Shown here piece by piece: positions 56,701 through 64,000 of a DNA stretch of 64,000 nt. Position 1 is the stretch's first letter, and each line of letters starts with the position of its first letter. Made by a program: the position numbers and the translations under genes. The notes beneath the pieces were generated by a model. The model was given only the letters and a program-made list of their open reading frames with translations. It searched no databases and was not told the DNA's origin. Origin of the DNA: Rhabdophis nuchalis (Eukaryota; Chordata; Lepidosauria; Squamata; Natricidae); assembly GCA_039707465.1 (NCBI GenBank), contig CM077643.1:328603419-328667418 (forward strand), given 5' to 3'.

Positions 56701-57628
56701 CAGCAGCATCTTGGGAGTTATGGTCATCAAATAAAATTAACAAAATTAACAAAAATTATTAAGGAAATCTGGACAGAGTCATCTAGGAGAAAATAGTAAA
56801 TCAATATTTGAAAGGATTTTGACTCCATAGAATTTTAGTGTGCTCCACATACTCTGTATAATAAAGAGAGGTGATATGTAGATTTGCAGGGATCTGGCTC
56901 AACAAGGTAAATTATACCTTAGAGGCTGGTTGCTGTTCCTCAGTGTGGCCTATTGACTTAAGCAAGCATCCAGGTAGGGATTTTCTCATTTACCAATTTT
57001 GTGAGTTGGATATGGCACAGCCTCATGAGTTACTTAAAGGAGATACTTTAAAGTATCTAAAAAATTCCTCAAGGCAAGCACTCTAACACAGAATCAAGAT
57101 ACAAAACAGAAATTCCTCATTTTGCTCACTATCTTCTCAAACAGAGTTCTTGGGATTCAGAAGCTCGCCAGAGTATAAACCACTCCAGGAGAAAACAAAT
57201 GAGATGACCTATCAATTGTGCCGACAGAAAAAGAGTGATCTCTCTTCTCTAGAAAGTTCTTCCATCCATTCTACGCCGCCACCACTTTGACAGGGCTTGG
57301 AAAGGCTCTAAATAAATAAGGAAAGGAAACTCTTGATGCTTGCAGAAGGTTGTAATATGCCTCTAAATTTTGTAAAATTCAGTAAAAGCTAGAATCTAAT
57401 TACAACTGAAAGAAGATTTAATTTCAAAGGAATCTACACTGATGATCCAGACACCAGAACTTGCTGACATCCCAAACCAAGAGTTTGCTTCTCCATACAC
57501 CATAAAAAAGTGTGGATAGTAGGCAAGTAGTCCTTGGTTAGCAATTGAGGCCTTTGAACTATGGTGCTTGAGAAGACTCACGAGTTCCTTGGACTGCAAG
57601 GCAAACCAATGCAAACTGATCAGTCCTA

Positions 57629-57921
57629 GATAATATCAACCCTGACTGCTCTTTAGAAGGGCAGAGCCTGAAGCTGAAACTCAAATATTTTGGTTACCTA
57701 ATAAGAAAGAATAACTCACTGGTGAAGAGCCTAATGCTGGGAAAGATTGAGGGCAAAAGAAGAAGGGGACGACAGAGAATAAGGTGGCTGGATGGAGTCA
57801 CCAAAGCAGTTGGCATGAGCTTAAATGGACTCTGGGGAATGGTAGAGGACAGGAAGGCCTGGAGGAACATTGTCCATGAGGTCACGCTGGGTCGGACATG
57901 ACTTCTCAACAAACAACAACA
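57629..57921 (+). mobile_element. BovB/RTE LINE, C-terminal ORF fragment
   Basis: Reads DNINPDCSLEGQSLKLKLKY, then SLMLGKIEGKRRRGRQRIRW, LDGVTKAVGMSLNGLWGMVE and DRKAWRNIVHEVTLGRT with no internal stop. This fits the end of BovB-type RTE retrotransposons, known in squamates and ruminants and explained by horizontal transfer. It is 5'-truncated and ends in CAACAAACAACAAC, a usual RTE-like tail. Confidence 0.8.
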
Positions 57922-60144
57922 TTGTGTCATTGAAATGATATCAACCTCTTCATCAAAGCAAAGAGGCAATGCTTTTACCTCAACAAAGCACTCAATCTTT
58001 CATGCTTCTGCACTACTGGGAACATTGCAAGCCCTCTCCTCACAAATCTTCTACCAGCATCAGGGTGGACACAGCCAAAAGGCTGTGAGGAGTCTTCTTG
58101 CAGCTATCTCCACCAATATGTGCCTGTGGCTTTCATTTCAGAAGGAGGCAGAGAGGTGACTCCCAATCAGCCAGTCAAGCTACACACACACAACAGAGCT
58201 GAAGGAGTTTTCTGAGTAGGGGCTGGGCCTGTAGAACAGCCTCCTCCAACTTTAGCAAGTGCCATTAGATATTGGAGGGACTGTGAAGCACAGACAGGCA
58301 GAGCCACATGGCGGCTTCACTTTGTTTTTAGGAGTCATGGGGCGCCATTGCATCTCAGAGTGACTTTTGAGTGGGTGCTTCATTGGCATCTTCATCAGAG
58401 CAAAGCACCTCTTCAAAGAATTCTGCAGCTGTTTTGGGTATTCTCAAAGTAAGAGGCTTTTATATATGACACATAAGAAAACTGTAAAATCTGGGCATAT
58501 GACAAAATTGCCTCACCAGCAAGGCCTGCTCTCCGAGAGTAAAGAAGAGGACCCAGCCAAGAAATAAAATTTGTAACCTTACTTAATGTAACATCGATAG
58601 TCCAGAACCCCTATACTCTGTAATAAAATTAAGCACTCCTCCAATCAATTTCAGGACCTTCTTCATTCTGTTTTTTTTAAACCTGCACAACAGAAGATGG
58701 AATAATAAATGCTGGAGCATTCTGCAGGGTTGATATACATTAATTAATCTCCTTCTCCGCAAATGAATTAAGTACATTCTGCTTTACATTGCAGAATGTG
58801 CCACATTCACAGTCCCTTGACAATGATCCTGTTTTCTTACAAAAAAGGCAGAGTGACCATCCACAGTGCTTCTGTAGCTCCAGTTCTAGAAGAGTTACAG
58901 ACTAGCATAAAAAAAGGCATTTGAGTATAATGGTTCCTGGATGGCGCATGAGCTCCTCCCCCCCTTGAGAGTTCTTAAAATGGGAAATAACTTCATTTCC
59001 TGCCCAGGTTTATGGCAAAATTAACACTTGCTTCAAATAAATGTGCAGGAGAACAGAAGATAATTTGAAGGTTCACAAAATGATAAAGGCAGGAGTAGAA
59101 AACAGTGGAAGGGATTGCTTTCTGGTGCATTGGCCTGTTGAATTACTCCTGTATCAAAAACATTACATTTTTAAACTTGCTTTTACAAAGCAAGTCCACT
59201 TGGCAACCTCTAAAACATGTTTTATCTCTTCCAAACCTTAGTAATCATGAAATTATCAATCAGTTTGGAAAGTACAAAACACACTCAAAGAGAAGAGAAG
59301 AGAAGAAAAAGAATGTAGCCAAAACAGAATGGATAAGCTGCTGGAAAGCATCTTGGATAGCTTTCTTTATATTTGTGAGTAGCCATTGTAGTCAAAACAC
59401 ATTCCTACCTAGGCAGTAGTGAGAGTCCAGAGATAAGAACAAATTAAAAGAACCCCTAAATTATGTACAGTTTATGTTGAGATTGTGAACAGTTCAAACA
59501 GGGTTCATTTGGCTCTAGGCTGTGTCCAATATTCCACCCATTCCCAACAGATAGCTGAAAATGTGTCCTGCTTGGGCACTGGTATGTTTGCTCTTAAGAG
59601 AATAAGCCTAAAGGAATCCAGAAGGAATGTCCTATATGTGCCTTATTAAAACACTGATATTTTCTTGATTAAGTTATCTCTAGGAGGTTTTGTAAATATA
59701 TGTGAAAGAGATTTGGGTAAATATATGTGAACTCTGGCTTCAGCTTACAGACACATTTTAACGTCAATCAGATGAGTTGATAGGAGAAGGTGACCTCCAC
59801 TGAAAAGAAGGGCCTGGGTTATTATTACTAGAATTATTTGCTACTAGTTTCTGTTAAGGCTGGACTACCTAATAATTTAGAGAAAAATTACATTCACTCC
59901 TAGCCAAACTCTGAATTCTTTTATTTCTCAGCTTATATTATTTAATTGGGGGTAAATTCCATTGAACATTGAGGTGAAATGACTTAGTTTTGCTTTGGCA
60001 TGCGTAAATTTGTACTAGAAACCTTCGATTATTCTTTTCATTTTTCTATCAAAATATATTAGTCTTTTTTCACATAATTTCATATTTGGGAGGAACAGTT
60101 GTTGAATTACTCCTGTATCAATTATTACTAGTTCTCTATTATTG

Positions 60145-60389
60145 AGAACTAGTTTGGTCTAGTGGTTAAGACACCAGACTAGAAAGCGGGAGGCCATGAG
60201 TTCAAGTCCCACATTAGCCATGAAAGTCAGGCTGGGTGACTTTGGGCCAGTCTCTCTCAGCCCAGCCCATCTCACAGGATTGTTGGGGGTGGTGGGGGAG
60301 AAGAAGAGGAAAATGTGGTGGATATGTTTGCTGCCTTGAGTTATTTGTAAAAATAACAAAGGTGGGACAAACGAACAAATAAACAAAAG
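60145..60389 (+). mobile_element. Sauria-type (Squam1) tRNA SINE
   Basis: AGTTTGGTCTAGTGGTTAAG (A box), GAGTTCAAGTCCC (B box), CTGGGTGACTTTGGGCCAGT and the end TGCCTTGAGTTATTTGTAAA, then AAATAACAAAGGTGGGA. This is the characteristic SINE of squamates, whose 3' end resembles BovB. Confidence 0.88.
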
Positions 60390-60834
60390 TTATTTCTAGC
60401 AGCTTGTATAACAATGTGAGAAATATGTTTCACTTCTGCCTACATTACAGCTTAAACCAAACAAGTCATGCAACTAACTATTCTTCAGGTTTTCCAGTTC
60501 TCCTTCCTGCAGAGGACATAAAAAGAATGTCATCAAGATTCATTGCTCACTAACAAAATAAACCCCTCTTTCACTCCTGTCCCCGATTCAGAATAAGAAA
60601 TGAATTCCTCTAATAGTTTTTCGATTACAGGGATTCTTGCAGATACCTCTGCAAATGCAATAAACACCACGAATACAATGTTATGAGAGAAATTGGCCTG
60701 GATATATAAATAGAACTTTTGCAGAAATTGGTATTTTTTGCATGATAATTAGTTTTATGGAATGCTCCCTCACAAACTTCATATCAGATTAAATCAGATT
60801 AATCAAGCAGAAGATCCAAACAGATTAAAGTCAT

Positions 60835-60952
60835 AAGGCCAAAGATACTGTTTTTCTATGGTGGTCGACTACATTTCAGTGAAAAGCCCACAAGCATAAT
60901 GTGAACGCAAGAGAACTTCAGGGCCAAGAAAATCATACTTCGAAACTCATCC
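60835..60952 (-). repeat. Inverted partner of 61398-61470
   Basis: Its complement reads TATGATTTTCTTGGCCCTGA and CTTGTGGGCTTTTCACTG, matching the + strand at 61398. Part of the LINE-like cluster to its right. Confidence 0.6.
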
Positions 60953-60989
60953 TCTAACAGCAGATGAAATTGAACAAAACTTTTTTGGT

Positions 60990-61080
60990 GCATATATGAG
61001 ACAAGAAGGAACCCTTTATATAAGCAGGGGGTTAGATTAGAAGACCTCCAATGTCCCTTCCAACTCTGTTATTCTATTTT
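60990..61080 (+). mobile_element. CR1 3' terminal fragment
   Basis: TTAGATTAGAAGACCTCCAA, TGTCCCTTCCAACTCTGTTA and TTCTATTTT form the usual CR1 3' terminus in sense orientation. Confidence 0.7.
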
Positions 61081-61188
61081 AATTCATTTTTCCGCCTTTT
61101 ATAAAAATTACCTCTAATTGGAAACAATATAATACAATAAAAGGGGGAACAGAATTATAAATTATTTGATTTTGTAAAACACATAGAG

Positions 61189-61220
61189 ATATACAGATAC
61201 AGATACAGATACATATATTT
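61189..61220. repeat. (AGATAC)n short tandem repeat
   Basis: Four to five units of AGATAC/ATACAG. Confidence 0.85.
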
Positions 61221-61231
61221 AAGAAGTATGA

Positions 61232-61335
61232 GACAAGTATTTCTGCAATAGAAATGTATGTAGCACAGGGATGAACTATAGAGTTTTTGGTGCTCTCTGA
61301 ATTTGGTTGTTTACCTGCAAGCATTTCATTACACA
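61232..61335. repeat. Direct repeat, copy 1
   Basis: GACAAGTATTTCTGCAATAG, GAGTTTTTGGTGCTCTCTGA and GGTTGTTTACCTGCAAGCAT recur at 62254-62362, on the far side of the LINE remnant. Confidence 0.75.
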
Positions 61336-61397
61336 ATGATAACATTGGAAGTTGTTGTATTAAGAGGGGATCTGGTATCAGAGAAGGTGAGTTCCTA

Positions 61398-62190
61398 ATA
61401 TGATTTTCTTGGCCCTCAAGTTCTCGGGAATTCATATCACGCTTGTGGGTTTTTCACGGACCACTGTGTGCCAAACACGTGGATCTCTGAATGCCTTGCA
61501 CTATAGAAAGTCAACAGAAGACTAAGGCCTTCCTCAAAAACAATGCTGGAAGCCAACTGAAGGCAGCTTGCGGAGGTTACCATTGTGGCGATGCACTCTC
61601 CCAGCTGCAGATCTATAGAAGCAGGGATCTACCACACTAGACAGGACCCAAAGTGCAGACAATGCAGAGAAGCCTCAGAGACAATCCAATACATAGTGGA
61701 AGGATGTAAGATGCAGGCAGGAACAGCATACACAAAACAGCACAAATGGCAGGCTTTATGTACATCTGTGCAATGTATAGGCTAGATCCTCCCAAGTCCA
61801 AATAGAAATCCCACAGAAGCTTGTGAAAAATAACAGAGCGAAGATCCTGTGGGATTTCCAGATTCAGAAGGACAGGTAAGTACTGGCCAATCAATCAATG
61901 GTAATATAGATGGGCCAGAAAAATAGCAGTGGTGATAGATGTAGCAATGCCAAATGAAAGCAACATTGGGAAGAAAGAATATGAGAAGATGGCGAAATAC
62001 CAGAGCCTAAAGAAGAACTAGAGAGGGTGTAGAAAGTAAAAGCCAAAGAGGTCCTAATGGTGGTATGAGAATTCAGAGTTGTGACTCCTAAGTTGGGAAA
62101 TGGCTCCAACAGATCTCAGAAAAATATCTGTCCAGAAGAAGGCAGTGCCAAGATACTGTGCAGAACCTTCAAACTACCAAGCCTCTGGTA
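61398..62190 (+). mobile_element. R4/Dong-like LINE remnant (C-terminal zinc knuckle and nuclease)
   Basis: Near 61585 a frame reads CRQCREASETIQYIVEGCKM, a CCHC-type knuckle in which Tyr replaces the His. Further on are KILWDFQIQ-like residues (about 61840), VIDVAMPNESN (about 61932) and KYQSLKKN (about 61998), resembling the PD-(D/E)xK endonuclease region of R2/R4-type non-LTR retrotransposons. Several stops and shifts; not functional. Confidence 0.55.
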
Positions 62191-62253
62191 AAGGACCCAA
62201 GACCGAGAAAGACACATAAGGGTGAGAATGGAATTAAATAGTCAAAAGGTTTG

Positions 62254-62362
62254 AAACAGGTATTTCTCCAATGGAAGAAAATACGTATAACTCAAGGTTG
62301 AACTATGAAGTTTTTGATGCTCTCTGAGCTTGGTTGTTTGCTTGCCGATGTTTCATGATCAA
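62254..62362. repeat. Direct repeat, copy 2
   Basis: AACAGGTATTTCTCCAATGG, AGTTTTTGATGCTCTCTGAG and GGTTGTTTGCTTGCCGATGT. Same orientation as copy 1, about 1 kb apart. Confidence 0.75.
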
Positions 62363-62910
62363 CAGTAACTTCAGTGCACTCAGGAAAGACCACACCGATG
62401 TTATCTAGTTGGGTAATAAAACATCTGCACACACGTGATCAAACACAGAGAGCAATACAAATGCCACAAGTCTTTTTGTCGTTTTATATATTAGGATCTT
62501 AGGAAAGAGCCACATCTACTGTTTTCCAGAATTTCATATCACATGCATCAACCAGAAGCAGGCAGGGAAGAGAGAGCTGAGCATCATAATTTGGCTATGG
62601 ATGGTTGGGAAAGAGGGTTAGCTCTCATCTGTATGTCCCCAAATGGTTGACATCTGAATGCCAGAAGCAGCTTTCTTTTGGTTTTTCTTTCTTCCTTCCA
62701 TCTCTAAGGTAGACTTTTCTCATCTAATCTTCTTCACACACAATGGTCGCAATAGACTGGTCTCTCCAACCCCCCCAGTTTTCAGAGTGGTAACTATATG
62801 GGGACAAGGTTGATTTCTAACAGAAAGTTGTTTTATAATAGACACAGCTGTTAAAAGAAGTACTTGCAAGACTTTGTCTCCTGAACTTTATGAGAATGGG
62901 GTCAGTACTA

Positions 62911-63035
62911 AATGTCTATGGAGAGCCGGATCATGGGTTGTCTCAAAGGTGCTTTTTCAAGAGGAAACTGGACATTCTGTGTTTTTCCTTGAAGACATTT
63001 TGCTTCTCATCCAAGAAGCTTCTTCAGTTCTAGCA
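62911..63035. mobile_element. Foldback MITE (family B), left half
   Basis: AAATGTCTATGGAGAG, GGGTTGTCTCAAAGGTGCTT and CTTCTCATCCAAGAAGCTTC match the left arm of the family. The right arm is missing. Confidence 0.65.
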
Positions 63036-63568
63036 GTCATGAATCCATGATGATCCTCATGTTATGAATTTGCTGTGCCGTGAATGACTATGCCAGAGCC
63101 GATTGCAAACCTCGATGCACAGACTATCTTGCAGTGATTAAATTTCAGCCTGTTTCACACATTCAACTCGCCATGGGACAGAACAGTAACATCAAAGAAA
63201 TGATGGACTAGAATCATCAAAGAAAGGATGTAAAAGGATGGGCAAAATGACGTGTGAATGACAAAAGTAAAATACAATTAAAAATATTTTAAATAATTAA
63301 ATTGAATTGTTGAATTGTCCTGCAATGAGTTGTCCATAATGAGCTGGCTGTGGCAAATTGTCCCATTCCATGATCCTGTGTACATTACAGTATTGTTATT
63401 TTTTTAATGTAGTTTGAAATATGCTTTAAGATGACTGCATTGTTTTCTTGGCCTTCTTGAATTTTTTCCCCGATTTTCTACTCCTGGAATTTCCTGATGG
63501 TTTCATTTGCAAGTACGAACCAATTCTTAAATTAGCAAAGTGAAATGATTGAGTGCCAATTTGGACTA

Positions 63569-63879
63569 CAGGTAATCCTTGATTTATAACGATTCATTTA
63601 GCAACTGTTCAAATTTACAATGCCACTGAAAAAAGCAACTTATGATCAGTCCTTGCACTTACAACTGTCATAGCAGAGCCACTTTCCTTTGATCAAACTT
63701 CAGGCACTTGGTAACCGGCATGTGTTTACTTTTTGGAATTTTTCTTTGTATTTTATATTTTGATAAACTAATAAAAAAAAGTTTCATGGCAACTGGCATG
63801 CATTTATGATGGTTGCACCATCCCAGGGTCACGTGATCACCATTTTCAACCTTCACAATCAGCTTCTCACAAGCAAAGA
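63569..63879. mobile_element. 'CAGGTAGTCC' MITE, truncated
   Basis: CAGGTAATCCTTGATTTATA starts it; GGTCACGTGATCACC lies near 63828. It stops where the repeat at 63884 begins. An AT-rich block of about 65 bp is inserted between GGTAACCGGCATGTG and GGCAACTGGCATGCA, which look like a duplicated target. Confidence 0.7.
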
Positions 63880-63883
63880 CAAC

Positions 63884-64000
63884 ATAAGAACATAAGAATA
63901 GCCTTGCTGGAACAGGCCACAGCCCATCCGGTCCAGCATTCTGTCTCACACAGTGGCTCCCCATTTAGGGTATTCCCAAGCAGATGTCTTCACCTGCTTA
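63884..64000 (-). mobile_element. CR1/L3-like 3' UTR fragment, cut by window edge
   Basis: AACATAAGAACATAAGAATA, GGCCACAGCCCATCCGGTCC and AGCATTCTGTCTCACACAGT are the antisense end of an abundant amniote repeat; the + strand relative is at 43690. Confidence 0.6.

Larger units (their letters stand above)
38136..64000 (-). other. GREM2 upstream intron or 5' flank
   Basis: In mammals the GREM2 coding exon is preceded by a very long intron, so this side is probably intron; no CpG-rich promoter was seen outside the DIRS element. The blocks 42.9-43.6, 44.7-45.4, 45.8-47.5, 53.7-54.2, 55.3-56.3, 58.0-60.1 and 62.4-62.9 kb appear unique, with no gene. Confidence 0.6.

Noticed and set aside
60145..60230. 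Functional tRNA gene
   Set aside because: A- and B-box-like motifs belong to a Sauria-type SINE; no cloverleaf with an anticodon arm is preserved. The same applies to the other SINE heads.
1..64000. CRISPR arrays, operons, prokaryotic promoters or phage
   Set aside because: Spliced exons, SINEs and LINEs show vertebrate DNA; no regularly spaced repeats with unique spacers were seen.

Overview
This is vertebrate nuclear DNA, almost certainly from a squamate reptile (lizard or snake). It is AT-rich, has spliced exons, and carries a squamate repeat load: a Sauria-type tRNA SINE, a BovB/RTE LINE fragment, CR1 3' ends, many hAT-type MITEs with 8-bp target-site duplications, an R4/Dong-like LINE remnant and a full-length decayed DIRS-like tyrosine-recombinase retrotransposon. 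The species cannot be fixed from the sequence.

Two host genes lie tail to tail. On the + strand, the last four coding exons of FMN2 (formin-2, an actin nucleator) sit at 3213-3264, 15871-16020, 28785-28866 and 30390-30416. They encode the end of the FH2 domain and the C-terminal Spire-interaction tail. On the - strand, the complete coding exon of GREM2 (gremlin-2/PRDC, a secreted BMP antagonist) sits at 37628-38134. The stop codons are about 7.2 kb apart. The order FMN2-GREM2, convergent, is the one I know from human chromosome 1q43. All coding in the window comes from these two genes; the other open frames are transposon relics or chance.

Layout: 1-30389 is FMN2 intron sequence with exons, MITEs, SINEs and LINE fragments. 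30417 to about 32.2 kb looks like FMN2 3' UTR, and about 32.2-35.0 kb is repeat-bearing intergenic DNA. About 35.0-37.63 kb is repeat-poor and fits the GREM2 3' UTR. From 38136 to the end is the GREM2 upstream intron or flank. This last part holds a candidate extra GREM2 exon (40694-40772, - strand) that would add 12 in-frame residues, and the 5.7-kb DIRS-like element (47799-53522) inserted into an older SINE.

No wholly new biological system was found. The points most worth checking are the candidate GREM2 exon, the DIRS element with its diagnostic internal complementary region and nearly identical inverted ends beside ruined genes, a local duplication in FMN2 whose copies received different MITEs and a SINE, and a shared TA-centred target preference across several hAT-type MITE families.
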